Assembly (NCBI RefSeq): GCF_016909185.1
Contig: NZ_JAFBFH010000001.1
Location: 186,001 to 250,000 of the forward strand
Origin: Siminovitchia thermophila
GTDB lineage: Bacteria > Bacillota > Bacilli > Bacillales > Bacillaceae_C
Length of the DNA stretch: 64,000 nt
Direction: 5' to 3'
Below the pieces are notes generated by a model that searched no databases, had not been told where the DNA came from, and saw only the letters and a list, made by a program, of their open reading frames with translations. Positions 1 through 8,979 of this stretch are shown in pieces. The position numbers and the translations under genes were made by a program. Positions within the stretch are counted from its first letter, which is position 1. Each line of letters starts with the position of its first letter.

Positions 1-361
1 AGGCAGTTATTTACACTGGAAACGTTCGCCTCCCTTCTATCACATTAACCATGGCAGACGCTAACGGCGTTAACAGATCATATAAAGTGCAGGCAGTAAG
101 ATGAAAATATTCAATATTCCATTGGCTCCTTAAAAAAGATTTAGTAATCGAGCCTGCTACAAAGCCGATGGGCAGCAGTCCTTCTTCTCTATACCTTTAT
201 TATATTGTAGCAGGATACGCTTGAATTCAGCCAGATGTGTTCATCTTCTCATGATAAAAAATCCCCGGCATTTTATGAAACATGCCAACATTCGATATAA
301 TAATCTTTATTCACTTTATGGTTTCTAAAGACTTCAATAACTGAAAGTTGAGGAGAAAAAA
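1..361. other. Upstream region of the sigma-54 activator
   Basis: No complete gene is visible. On the minus strand an open stretch of about 58 codons without a convincing start runs across roughly 1-200; it could be the decayed end of a membrane protein, but I cannot assign it. A candidate sigma-A promoter for the next gene is TTATGA (273-278), a 17-bp spacer and TATAAT (296-301). AGGAG at 351-355 is a well-placed ribosome site for the ATG at 362. Confidence 0.4.
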
Positions 362-1954
362 ATGTATTTATTTGCAGATGATTCTTGGAATGATGTCATT
401 TCAAAATTTCTTTCCAATAGCACTGAAGAAATTGAAATTAAAAATAAGAGCGGAGATACAGTTGGCATTTTAACGACACAGGAATTAATAAAAACAATAT
501 TGCACGGAGAAGATCAAGTAAAATTAAAGGATAAAATGTCTTCCCTCCATAAGGAAGATCCGTTTCCCATCCTCCATAACGATGATTTTATCAAAATGAT
601 TGATAGCCCTATTTTTACTAAAATCATTGATTCGTTGTACGATGGCGTGTACATCACTGATGGCAATGGCATTACAGTAAAAGTCAATCAAGCTTACGAA
701 CGGATTACCGGGCTGCGCAGAGCAGAACTGATCGGCCATCATATGAACGATATTGTAACTTCAGGCTTCATCAATAAATCAGTTTCATTAAGGGTTATTT
801 CGGAAAAACGTCCGATCACGATTATGCAGACGATCAAACAAGAGAGAAAAATAATCGTTTCAGGGATGCCTGTTTTTAATGAACACGGAGAGATCCTATT
901 TGTTGTCACAAATGTCCGGGATATCACGGAGCTTCTCCATTTAAAACTGGAATTGGAAGAGCTGCAAAAAATGAAAGAACTAAAAGATGTATCAAAAGAA
1001 CTTTCAGGTATCAATACCGATTCTCTTATCATTAGTGAAGAATCAAAAGAGATGTTTTTTATGGCTGAAAAAGTCGCCAAAACGGATGCGACAGTTCTCC
1101 TTCAAGGAGAAACAGGTGTCGGAAAGAGTGTTGTGGCCAAATTTATCCATCAGAATTCCAAGCGAAAAGGCGCGCCTTTTATGGAATTAAACTGTGGCGC
1201 CTTGCCTCCCAGCTTAATCGAAGCGGAACTTTTTGGCTATGAACCCGGTGCTTTTACCGGTGCTCTTGCAAAAGGTAAAAAGGGATTATTGGAAATTGCC
1301 CATAACGGGACCCTGTTTTTGGATGAAATCGGAGATTTGCCGTTGGAAATACAGGTAAAGCTGTTAAAAGTCCTTGAGGATCAAGCATTTATTCCCGTCG
1401 GTTCAACGAATGTAAAGAAAATAAATGTTAGAATCATTTCTGCCTCCTTGAAAAACTTGCGGGAGTTGATACGTCAAGGAACATTTCGCGAAGATTTGTT
1501 TTATCGCCTGCATGTCATTCCCATCGAAGTTCCTCCTCTTAGAAAAAGAAAAAAGGAATTAATTTTGCTAATACAGCATTATATTGATTTCTTTAATCAA
1601 GCATACGGATTGAATAGAACCGTGTCATTGGAAGCATTGGAATTATTGCAGCATTACCAATGGCCGGGAAATATTCGGGAGTTAAAAAATGTAATGGAAC
1701 GTATTGTCATAATGGCTGCCACCGATACGATCGAACCAAGTGATTTGCCGGCAGAAATCAGACATACGAGTAAAGAGCCGGAGTTATTGGGGGAAACGAT
1801 TATTCCATTAAAGGAGGCTGTTGAGCGCGTAGAAAAGCATTATATTTTAAAAGCAATAAAAGAGTTCAAAACAACGCGAAAAGCAGCCGAAGCTCTTAAC
1901 ATCAGCCAGCCAACGATTGTTCAAAAAATGAAAAGATGGGACCAAATTGATTAA
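362..1954 (+). CDS. PAS-domain sigma-54-dependent transcriptional activator
   Basis: A 530-residue enhancer-binding protein of the RocR/BkdR type that should open sigma-54 promoters by ATP hydrolysis. After an N-terminal region of about 80 residues comes a PAS domain (about 83-190), the likely signal input. The AAA+ core carries Walker A GETGVGKS (249-256) and the sigma-54-contacting GAFTGA loop (296-301). A Fis-type helix-turn-helix ends the protein. No receiver domain is present, so control is probably by a small ligand or redox state rather than phosphorylation. The next gene has a -24/-12 promoter 114 bp after its stop, so the dehydrogenase/permease pair is the obvious target. The inducer is unknown. 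Confidence 0.93.
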   Translation: MYLFADDSWNDVISKFLSNSTEEIEIKNKSGDTVGILTTQELIKTILHGEDQVKLKDKMSSLHKEDPFPILHNDDFIKMIDSPIFTKIIDSLYDGVYITDGNGITVKVNQAYERITGLRRAELIGHHMNDIVTSGFINKSVSLRVISEKRPITIMQTIKQERKIIVSGMPVFNEHGEILFVVTNVRDITELLHLKLELEELQKMKELKDVSKELSGINTDSLIISEESKEMFFMAEKVAKTDATVLLQGETGVGKSVVAKFIHQNSKRKGAPFMELNCGALPPSLIEAELFGYEPGAFTGALAKGKKGLLEIAHNGTLFLDEIGDLPLEIQVKLLKVLEDQAFIPVGSTNVKKINVRIISASLKNLRELIRQGTFREDLFYRLHVIPIEVPPLRKRKKELILLIQHYIDFFNQAYGLNRTVSLEALELLQHYQWPGNIRELKNVMERIVIMAATDTIEPSDLPAEIRHTSKEPELLGETIIPLKEAVERVEKHYILKAIKEFKTTRKAAEALNISQPTIVQKMKRWDQID

Positions 1955-2007
1955 TTCTACAATCAATCAACCGATAATAGATCAAAAAACGAATCATTTT
2001 TGTCGAT

Positions 2008-2041
2008 AAAATGACAAGGAATTGACATTCCTCGTCATTTT
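2008..2041 (+). terminator. Inverted repeat: terminator or activator binding site
   Basis: Arms AAAATGAC.AGGAA (2008-2021) and TTCCT.GTCATTTT (2028-2041) enclose a 6-nt loop, followed by a T-rich stretch. It can act as a terminator for the activator gene. It also lies about 30 bp upstream of the -24 element, so it could instead be the upstream activating sequence for the sigma-54 activator. The sequence alone does not decide. Confidence 0.55.
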
Positions 2042-2067
2042 TTGTTGTCATAGCTATATTCTTATAT

Positions 2068-2085
2068 GTTGGCGCGATTATTGCA
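2068..2085 (+). promoter_or_regulatory. Sigma-54 (-24/-12) promoter
   Basis: TTGGCGCGATTATTGCA at 2069-2085 matches the consensus TGGCACG-N4-TTGC with one mismatch. The invariant GG (2071-2072) and GC (2083-2084) are in the correct -24/-12 register. It lies 33 bp before the start of the dehydrogenase gene and directly downstream of a gene for a sigma-54 activator, which strongly supports function. Confidence 0.85.
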
Positions 2086-2117
2086 TATTATTTTCCGTTG
2101 AAAGGAGAATGAGCAGC

Positions 2118-3266
2118 ATGTCTATATCATCATTCAAAATTGCCAACAAACTGATTACCGGGGAAGGAGCGACTTCCTGCATTCCAAGTGAATTGGCAAG
2201 ACTCAAGATCAATAATCCCTTAATCATTACTGATAAAATATTGATAGAAGTCGGGACTGTCAAAAAAATCACCAATTTACTGAAAGGGATACCATATGGT
2301 ATTTTCGACGGAGTCTTGCCTGAGCCTGAGTTCTCACTGGCCAAAGAGTGTACCGAAACCTTTATCAACGGCGGTTATGATGGATTGATCGCTATTGGCG
2401 GAGGAAGCGCTATCGACATCGCGAAAGCGGTATCAGCTTTTTCGAAATACGAAGGAAACGTTGAAAACCTTGTCGGAACCGATCTTGTTCCCGCCAAAGG
2501 GGCGCCGATTATAGCCGTTCCTACAACTGCCGGAACTGGATCAGAAGTAACGAACATCTCCATCCTCTCAGATTCGAAAACCCAGTTGAAAAAAGGAGTT
2601 GTAAGTGATTTCATATTACCGGATACAGCGATTGTTTCACCGGAAATGACGATGTCCATGCCTCCTTCCGTTACGGCGGCCAGCGGCATTGACGCACTTG
2701 TGCACGCCATTGAAGCGTATATTTCTGTCAATCGCTCTCCGATTACAGATGCTTTGGCTTTACATGCGATGAAACTGATCTCGGTCAATTTGCCGAAAGC
2801 TTATTGCAACCCCAACCATATAAAAGCAAGGGAAAATATGGCAACAGCTAGTTTAATGGCAGGCATGGCTTTTGGAAATGCCGGAGTAGGAGCCGTTCAT
2901 GCACTCGCATACCCATTGGGTGGCCGCTATCATATCCCTCACGGTGTCAGCAACGCCCTTCTCCTTCCCTATGTAATGGAATGGAACAAAGCAAGCTGTG
3001 TTGAAAGATTTAGAGATATTGCCGAGGCCTTGGGTCATGACACTCGACAGTTATCTGATATGGAGGCGGCTGATATCGCCGTGAAAGGAATGAAAAAGTT
3101 GTGCGAAATCGTTCGAATTCCCGACGGTTTGCGCTCATTCCAAATTCCTGAAGAGGACTTGGAAGAGATGGCGGAAGACGCCAGCCAAATTGATCGTTTA
3201 TTAAAAAATAATCCCCGTGTCCTAACGAAACAAGACATATTTGCCATTTATAAGGAAGCGTATTAA
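2118..3266 (+). CDS. Iron-containing alcohol dehydrogenase family protein
   Basis: A group III (iron-type) NAD(P)-dependent alcohol dehydrogenase of about 382 residues. Visible family features are the nucleotide-binding GGGSAIDIAKA segment, the PTTAGTGSEVT motif, and metal-ligand histidines in the DALVHAIEAY and HALAYPLGGRYHIPHG segments. The frame is open from 2022, but the ATG at 2118 is 10 nt after AAAGGAG (2101-2107) and is the likely start; the ATG at 2109 is too close. It is expressed from the sigma-54 promoter and followed after 20 bp by a permease gene, which suggests import and oxidation of one carbon source. The substrate alcohol cannot be read from sequence. Confidence 0.9.
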   Translation: MSISSFKIANKLITGEGATSCIPSELARLKINNPLIITDKILIEVGTVKKITNLLKGIPYGIFDGVLPEPEFSLAKECTETFINGGYDGLIAIGGGSAIDIAKAVSAFSKYEGNVENLVGTDLVPAKGAPIIAVPTTAGTGSEVTNISILSDSKTQLKKGVVSDFILPDTAIVSPEMTMSMPPSVTAASGIDALVHAIEAYISVNRSPITDALALHAMKLISVNLPKAYCNPNHIKARENMATASLMAGMAFGNAGVGAVHALAYPLGGRYHIPHGVSNALLLPYVMEWNKASCVERFRDIAEALGHDTRQLSDMEAADIAVKGMKKLCEIVRIPDGLRSFQIPEEDLEEMAEDASQIDRLLKNNPRVLTKQDIFAIYKEAY

Positions 3267-3286
3267 ACGAGGAGGAAGGAACGAAC

Positions 3287-4684
3287 ATGCTCTGGAAAAA
3301 TCGGCAATACGGTGAAGAATCACCATTCATTCCATTAGGGCCTTTTAAACTGAGGCTGCCCTTTGTTCATTATAAGTTTGAATGGCCCGACTATGTTCAG
3401 GGGCTGCTCATGTGTGCGGTTGACTTGGCGGCAATCCCGCTTTTGATTGAACTTTTGGGAATGCCTTTTGAAGTCGCGCTGGCCGTGGTCATGCTAAATG
3501 GACTTTTCTATTTAACCCATCATTTACTGGGAGATCCAGTCATTCCCGGATGGATTACACCAGCCATCCCTTTAATTATGGCATACGTTTCAACGTTCCC
3601 GGAAGGACAGGAGCGGGTATATGCATTAATCTCTTTTCAATTAATGCTCGGGATCCTGTCGCTCTTTTTAGGAATTACAGGCTTAGCAAGCAAGGTTGTA
3701 AACCTCATACCTCCTGCCATGAAGTCAGGGATTATTCTTGGTGCAGGTTTTGCGGCAGTGATTTCTGTCTTCCAAGTCGGTGGAAGGTTTGAGTCATTTC
3801 CTTGGACGATTACCATTGCAGTAGGCATTTCTTTTTATTTACTGTTTTCAAAGCATTTTAATTCCATCAAAAATCGCAATAAATATTTACAGCTTTTAGC
3901 CAAATTAGGGATCTTTCCTATTATCGTGATAACAGTATTTATCGCCCCGATATTTAAGGAAGCGCCATGGCCCACAATTGAATGGGGTTTCAGTAAACCT
4001 GACTTTGCTGCTTTGTGGAGTGAATATACCGTCTTTGGACTCGGATTCCCTCCGCTTGAGATGTTTATAACCGCCTTGCCAACCGTTTTAGCCACTTATA
4101 TTGTTCTTTTTGGAGACGTTTTGCAAAGCAAGGCATTAATTGATGAAGCAGATGAAATCCGGCAAGATGAGAAAATCGATTACAACCCCAACCGCGCCCA
4201 CCTTGTGTTTGGAGGCCGGAATTCAATTATGAGTATTTTGGGACCGGATGTCACAATGTGCGGACCGCTATGGGCAGCCATGCAAGTCGTTGTGATTGAA
4301 CGCTATAAAGAAGGCAAGAAAGTAATGAACTCTCTCTTTGGAGGATCGGGATCGTTTCGCTGGGGGACGAATACAGGGCTGCTATTATTGCCCATTGTGA
4401 GTCTTCTTGAACCGATTTTAGGGATTGCTCTTGCCTTAACCTTACTTATTCAAGGCTATGTCAGCGTCAGGGTTGGAGTTTTGGAGGCAAAAAGCCAACG
4501 CGACCTTGGAATAGCAGGTATTATCGGCGCCATATTGGCGACAAAAGGAGCGACGTGGGCTTTTGCCGCAGGCATCATTCTTTGTCTTTTAATTTATGGC
4601 AAACAGTTCTTTAAAGGGGAAAACGACGAAACCTTCACAAAGGATATGAAAAAAAAGGACGAACGAGCTTCCCAGGTCAGTTAA
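3287..4684 (+). CDS. Multi-helix permease, NCS2/xanthine-uracil-like
   Basis: A 465-residue integral membrane protein with about 12 hydrophobic segments and a short charged C-terminal tail, preceded by a strong GAGGAGGAA ribosome site. Its layout and motifs such as the TPAIPLIMAYVS segment and the GPDVTMCGPLWAAM segment recall nucleobase-cation symporter/SulP-like carriers, but the match is distant and the substrate is open. It lies 20 bp after the dehydrogenase gene and ends at a strong terminator, so the two form an operon under the sigma-54 promoter. Inference: it imports the substrate, or a precursor, of the dehydrogenase. Confidence 0.75.
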   Translation: MLWKNRQYGEESPFIPLGPFKLRLPFVHYKFEWPDYVQGLLMCAVDLAAIPLLIELLGMPFEVALAVVMLNGLFYLTHHLLGDPVIPGWITPAIPLIMAYVSTFPEGQERVYALISFQLMLGILSLFLGITGLASKVVNLIPPAMKSGIILGAGFAAVISVFQVGGRFESFPWTITIAVGISFYLLFSKHFNSIKNRNKYLQLLAKLGIFPIIVITVFIAPIFKEAPWPTIEWGFSKPDFAALWSEYTVFGLGFPPLEMFITALPTVLATYIVLFGDVLQSKALIDEADEIRQDEKIDYNPNRAHLVFGGRNSIMSILGPDVTMCGPLWAAMQVVVIERYKEGKKVMNSLFGGSGSFRWGTNTGLLLLPIVSLLEPILGIALALTLLIQGYVSVRVGVLEAKSQRDLGIAGIIGAILATKGATWAFAAGIILCLLIYGKQFFKGENDETFTKDMKKKDERASQVS

Positions 4685-4706
4685 AGTTGGAAGCTGAAAA
4701 CGTAGA

Positions 4707-4750
4707 AAGCGTGTATCGGGGCTCCGTCTGCTCCGGTACACGCTTTTTTT
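4707..4750 (+). terminator. Rho-independent terminator
   Basis: A GC-rich stem (AGCGTGTAtCGGGGC paired with GCTCCGGTACACGCT, with G-U pairs) is followed by seven T. It ends the dehydrogenase-permease transcript. Confidence 0.9.
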
Positions 4751-4917
4751 GACCAACATATCTTCCTCGTACAACATGACCATCAATGTAAATACCTTCT
4801 TGTGAACAGCTCGCTTACAAAGCATGAAGATATTTCATATAATCAAAGGAAATGCTTTAGAAAAATTCCTCTTGTTGATAAACTGAATATACCCTTTTAT
4901 GAAAGGAAGATGCCCGC

Positions 4918-5709
4918 ATGGAATTGTTCATAAGAAAAATATATGAGTCCGGCTACCCTGAGGATAAGCCGCCAAAAGACCGGGTAACTTTTATTTTACA
5001 GAAATTTGCCGAATGGTTCCCGTTTGAAAACACCGATGTCATGAATCACAATATCGATCCCGTCACCCCGGCGTTTTTAATAAAAAAGATGGTCACGGCC
5101 AGCCGCGGCGGTCTTTGCTATGAAATAAACCCTTTGTTGTATCTTGTCTTGAAAGAGCTTGGATTTCAGCCAACGCTCGCGGCAGCAACCGTCAAAAATA
5201 AGGATGAGTGGGTGTTGGATGGGACACATGCTCTTGTTCTTTTGGAGATCGATCATGAAAAATATATTGCTGACAGCGGATTTGGCAACCGGCTGGCACT
5301 CGCTCCCCTTCAGCTTGATGGACCTGAAGTCATCTCCCCGGCAGGCGCATTCCGATTACGTTCGGTTTCAACAGAGAAAGGCGCCGTTGTCATGGAGCAT
5401 TCGGCGGACCATAAAGAATGGAGCATTTGCTATGCCTTTGATTGGGCTCCTGTTACATGGGAGAGCCTGAACCGCATGAAAAAAACGATCCACGAACATC
5501 CCCGTTCTCCATTTAATAAGGAACTGCTCATTGCGTCTGTTCTTGAAGATGGAACAATATCCATCAATGAAAAACGTCAGCATAAAAAATGGATGGATGG
5601 ACGCGAAGATACCATTTATTTAGAAAATGAACAATGCTTATTAGACAAAATAAGAGCGCAATTTCATCCGTCTCTTGTAAAAGAAGTTGAGAAATACAAA
5701 TTGAAATAA
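4918..5709 (+). CDS. nat: Arylamine N-acetyltransferase
   Basis: A 263-residue acetyl-CoA-dependent N-acetyltransferase acting on arylamines in the cytosol. The cysteine-protease-like triad is complete: Cys67 in RGGLCYE, His104 in DGTHALV and Asp119 in IADSGFG. The length is typical of bacterial NATs. GAAAGGAAG precedes the ATG. It stands alone between a terminator and the repeat array. The nearby minus-strand operon degrades anthranilate and 3-hydroxyanthranilate, both arylamines. Acetylation of such compounds as detoxification or side chemistry is a reasonable inference but is not shown by the sequence. Confidence 0.93.
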   Translation: MELFIRKIYESGYPEDKPPKDRVTFILQKFAEWFPFENTDVMNHNIDPVTPAFLIKKMVTASRGGLCYEINPLLYLVLKELGFQPTLAAATVKNKDEWVLDGTHALVLLEIDHEKYIADSGFGNRLALAPLQLDGPEVISPAGAFRLRSVSTEKGAVVMEHSADHKEWSICYAFDWAPVTWESLNRMKKTIHEHPRSPFNKELLIASVLEDGTISINEKRQHKKWMDGREDTIYLENEQCLLDKIRAQFHPSLVKEVEKYKLK

Positions 5710-6058
5710 CCGGGGAGAGAAACATTGGATTGGGTCATCATAGAAAAAATATCGTATTCATGGAAACAGAAAATGAATATTTGACGGCGGATACTGATAG
5801 GTCGGACCGGATATCGAAAGAGAAAAGATACGGCAATCATAGTTGCATTACAAACTAGCTCGTTTCGTCTTACCTTTACAAGCCAAACCCTAAATGCCGG
5901 GCTAGCTGCGCCCGGCTTCCTATCGCTATAACGGACCAAAGTCCCCTTTAACGAAACTTCCCATCCCTTTCTCCTCCAGTGTTATTCCGCCGGCTCCCCA
6001 ATGGGTATCGTTAATGTCCGACACCAACACTCTAACCCGCTCGGGATAAACAGATAAT
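5710..6058. other. Intergenic region with hairpin and possible gene remnant
   Basis: GCCGGG/CCCGGC arms (about 5897-5917) form a strong hairpin with little T-run, perhaps a weak terminator for the acetyltransferase gene. On the minus strand, 5926-6055 reads as a plausible protein C-terminus (ending GSFVKGDFGPL), but upstream the frame runs into the repeat array. It may be the tail of a gene whose front was displaced by the repeats. I do not recognise the family. Confidence 0.3.
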
Positions 6059-6983
6059 GTGAAACTTCTTTCAGTAGGAATTTCCTTCCATCTCCTACTG
6101 AATGTTAGTTGAACCAATCGGGCATTTGGGTGCCGTTTCTCCCACTTGGACCTTTTGTATTCACGCAAGTTTTTGAAGTGGGAGTCTTATGGCACCTTAC
6201 ATGCGGGATAAAGTGAAACTTCATTCAGTAGGAGTTTCCTTCCATCTCCTACTGAATGTTAGTTGAACCAATCGGGCATTTAGGTGCCGTTTCTCCCACT
6301 TGGACCTTTTGTATTCACCCAAGATTTTGAAGTGGGAGGCTTACGGCACCTTACATGCGGGATAATGTGAAACTTCTTTCAGTAGGAATTTCCTTCCATC
6401 TCCTACTAAATGTTAGTTGAACCAATCGGGCATTTGGGTGCCGTTTCTCACACTTGGACCTTTTGTATTCACCCAAGATTTTGAAGTGGGAGTCTTACGG
6501 CACCTTACATGCGGGATAAAGTGAAACTTCTTTCAGTAGGAATTTCCTTCCATCTCCTACTGAATGTTAGTTGAACCAATCGGGCATTTAGGTGCCGTTT
6601 CTCCCACTTGGACCTTTTGTATTCACGCAAGTTTTTGAAGTGGGAGTCTTACGGCACCTTACATGCGGGATAAAGTGAAACTTCATTCAGTAGGAGTTTC
6701 CTTCCATCTCCTGCTGAATGTTAGTTGAACCAATCGGGCATTTAGGTGCCGTTTTCTCACACTTAGACCTTTTGTATCAACTCATCAAGTCTTGAAGTGG
6801 GAGTCTTACGGCACCTTACATGCGGGATAAAGTGAAACTTCATTCAGTAGGAGTTTCCTTCCATCTCCTACTGAATGTTAGTTGAACCAATCGGGCATTT
6901 AGGTGCCGTTTTCTCACACCTAGACCTTTTGTATCAACTCATCAAGTCTTGAAGTGGGAGTCTTACGGCACCTTACATGCGGG
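6059..6983 (+). repeat. Tandem array of six 149-152-bp two-hairpin repeats
   Basis: Six copies: 6059-6207, 6213-6361, 6367-6515, 6521-6669, 6675-6826 and 6832-6983. Each begins GTGAAACTTC and ends GC(G)GGG, and neighbours are separated by exactly 5 bp (ATAAA or ATAAT). Each unit folds into two hairpins. The first pairs CATTCAGTAGGAG with CTCCTACTGAATG. The second is longer and pairs GGGCAT, AGGTGCCGT and TCCCACTT with their complements at the far end. The same element occurs at 36678, 39899, 44147-44595 and 54413. It has no coding capacity. It resembles the bcr1-type repeats of the Bacillus cereus group in size, folding and AT-rich 5-bp flanks. Confidence 0.92.
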
Positions 6984-7104
6984 ATACATTTTTTGCACAT
7001 GCATTTGTAATGTCTGTAATGAGACTTTTGATTTGCCCTTGCTTCTGCCCTTTAAAATCTGAACTTGAATAATCGGCAATCGTGAAACCTCCAGACGTTG
7101 TGAG

Positions 7105-7896
7105 TTACTCGCAAGATAAGAGGACACTTCCCAATTCGGCAAATTGGGCGATAATGGTATCCCCGGATTCGAAGGAAATGGCCTCAGACATGGCGCCGCT
7201 CAATACAACATCGCCTTTTGTAAACCCTCTTCCACGAGCCGCCAATTGTTTTGCTGCCCAGGCAATAGCCGTGGCCGGATGGCCCAGTACGGCAGCACTT
7301 GATCCAGTTTGTTCCACCCTCCCGTTTTTGGTCATCACCATGCCGACATTTCCTAAGTCAAGATCTTTAGGACTTGCCCATTGACTGCCAATGATAAACT
7401 TTGACGATGAACAGTTATCAGCGACGACATCAACAAGTGTAAAGCGAAAATCCTTATATCTGCTGTCAATGATTTCAAGTGCGGGAGCAACATATTTGGT
7501 CGCATTCAGCACGTCTTCTTCCGTAACGTTTTCCCCTTGAAGATCCTGATCCAAAAAGAACGCGATCTCCGGCTCAGCCTTGGGATGAATCAGCTCTGAT
7601 CTTTTAACCGGTTCCCATTCATAGGCAAGCATATCGGCATGCAAATAACCGTATATAGCTTCTTTAACCCCCATCATTTCCTGTTTGGCCTTGCTTGTTA
7701 ATCCAAGTTTCAGACCAATTTGTTTCGTGTGATTCTTTTTGGCTCGGTGTGCCAGCAGGCCATCTTGCAGTTCGTACGCTTGTTCAATCGTCAACTCCGG
7801 ATACTGATCAGTGATTTTGACAACCTCTCGTACATCCCGCTCCGCACAATATAAGTACTCGATTATCTCTTGATCACTACTCGTTTTAAGAATCAT
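7105..7896 (-). CDS. dmpH: 2-oxo-3-hexenedioate (4-oxalocrotonate) decarboxylase
   Basis: A 263-residue member of the fumarylacetoacetase-like decarboxylase/hydratase superfamily. In meta-cleavage pathways it decarboxylates 4-oxalocrotonate to 2-hydroxypenta-2,4-dienoate with Mg2+. Segments such as ITDQYPELTIEQAYELQ, the IYGYLHADML region, LIHPKAEPEIAF, IDSRYKDFRFTLVDVVADN and AAVLGHP look closer to XylI/DmpH than to the hydratase XylJ/DmpE, which is the paralogue at 9869-10657. It overlaps the stop of the aldolase gene by 4 bp and is the last gene of the operon. No clear terminator follows before the repeat array. Confidence 0.85.
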   Translation of the reverse strand: MILKTSSDQEIIEYLYCAERDVREVVKITDQYPELTIEQAYELQDGLLAHRAKKNHTKQIGLKLGLTSKAKQEMMGVKEAIYGYLHADMLAYEWEPVKRSELIHPKAEPEIAFFLDQDLQGENVTEEDVLNATKYVAPALEIIDSRYKDFRFTLVDVVADNCSSSKFIIGSQWASPKDLDLGNVGMVMTKNGRVEQTGSSAAVLGHPATAIAWAAKQLAARGRGFTKGDVVLSGAMSEAISFESGDTIIAQFAELGSVLLSCE

Positions 7897-8927
7897 CGTG
7901 TTGCCTCCACTTTTCTTTTTTTAGACAAATCGGCAGCCACATCCAGTATCATATCCTCTTGTCCACCCACAACTTTCATCTTGCCCAATTCTATTAAAAT
8001 ATCACGGGGATCCACATCATACATTCTTCCCGCGCGTTCAGCATGAAGCAAGAAGCTGGAATAAACACCCGCATAACCAAGGACAAGGCTGCCTTTTTTA
8101 ATTTCTTGTGAACCACGAATAAGTGGTCCGACTACGTCTTCAGCGAGATCCATCATTTTATACAAATCGATTCCGACATCGTAGCCTAGACGATTCATCA
8201 CCGCCAACAATACTTCCGTTTGCGTATTTCCGGCCCCCGCCCCCAAACAGCGAACACTCCCATCAATTCTTGTAGCCCCTTCTTCCATGGCCGCCAAGGT
8301 ATTTGCCACCGCCACTGACAGGTTATTATGTCCATGGAATCCTACTTCAACATCCAGGCTCTCCCGAAGCGCCTTCACTCTTTCCCGCACTTCATGCGGA
8401 AGCAAAGCGCCGGCAGAGTCGGTAACATAGACAGCCTCTGCCCCATAACTTTTCATCAACTTTGCTTGTTCCACCAGCTTTTCCGTCGATACAGAATGAG
8501 CCATCATCAGAAATCCCAACGCTTCCATGCCAAGTTCGCGGGCCTTGTGTATATGTTGAGCCGAAACATCGGCTTCCGTTGCATGGGTAGCCACCCTGAC
8601 AAGCTTGGCTCCGAGCTTGCTTGCTTCTCGCAAATCATGAACAGTACCGATCCCGGGAAGCAACAATACAGCTATTTTTGCTTGTCTACATTCTTCAACG
8701 GCGGCCGCGATCAGTCGCATTTCATCTACAAGAGATTTTCCATACTGGATCGTTGAACCTCCCAAACCATCTCCATGGCTCACTTCGATATAATGCATGC
8801 CGGCATCGTCCAAAGCACGTGCAACAGCCCGCACCTGTTCTTCCGTAAATTGGTGTGCGACAGCATGGCTCCCGTCCCGCAAACTTACTTCCGTTATTTT
8901 AATATCTTTACAAGCAGGTTGTTTCAT
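7893..8927 (-). CDS. dmpG: 4-hydroxy-2-oxovalerate aldolase
   Basis: A 344-residue DRE-TIM metallolyase that cleaves 4-hydroxy-2-oxovalerate into pyruvate and acetaldehyde. The N-terminal TEVSLRDGSHAVAHQFT motif supplies the metal and substrate ligands, and FHGHNNLSVAVANTLAA holds the second metal-binding histidines. The length and the C-terminal communication domain are typical. In known systems it forms a complex with the acylating acetaldehyde dehydrogenase, and acetaldehyde is channelled; that gene lies directly upstream. AAGGAG precedes the ATG, and the stop overlaps the decarboxylase start. Confidence 0.95.
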   Translation of the reverse strand: MKQPACKDIKITEVSLRDGSHAVAHQFTEEQVRAVARALDDAGMHYIEVSHGDGLGGSTIQYGKSLVDEMRLIAAAVEECRQAKIAVLLLPGIGTVHDLREASKLGAKLVRVATHATEADVSAQHIHKARELGMEALGFLMMAHSVSTEKLVEQAKLMKSYGAEAVYVTDSAGALLPHEVRERVKALRESLDVEVGFHGHNNLSVAVANTLAAMEEGATRIDGSVRCLGAGAGNTQTEVLLAVMNRLGYDVGIDLYKMMDLAEDVVGPLIRGSQEIKKGSLVLGYAGVYSSFLLHAERAGRMYDVDPRDILIELGKMKVVGGQEDMILDVAADLSKKRKVEATR

Positions 8928-8979
8928 CTCATGAACTCCTTTCGTTTCCCGTCACCACTTCCAACCGTCCAATAGATAC

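Noticed and set aside
2022-2117. N-terminal extension of the dehydrogenase
   Set aside because: It covers the sigma-54 promoter and lacks a ribosome site; ATG at 2118 has one.
6059-6983. Regular repeats suggesting a CRISPR array
   Set aside because: Units are about 150 bp and the gaps are a constant 5 bp of ATAAA/ATAAT, not unique spacers; no cas genes are present.
6059-6983. Tandem riboswitch or T-box leaders
   Set aside because: The copies lie on the strand opposite to the anthranilate operon, have no downstream gene in the same direction, and recur at unrelated places including inside a coding sequence.
7105-7896. Calling this gene the hydratase (DmpE/XylJ)
   Set aside because: Its segments match the decarboxylase XylI/DmpH better, and the paralogue at 9869-10657 matches the hydratase.
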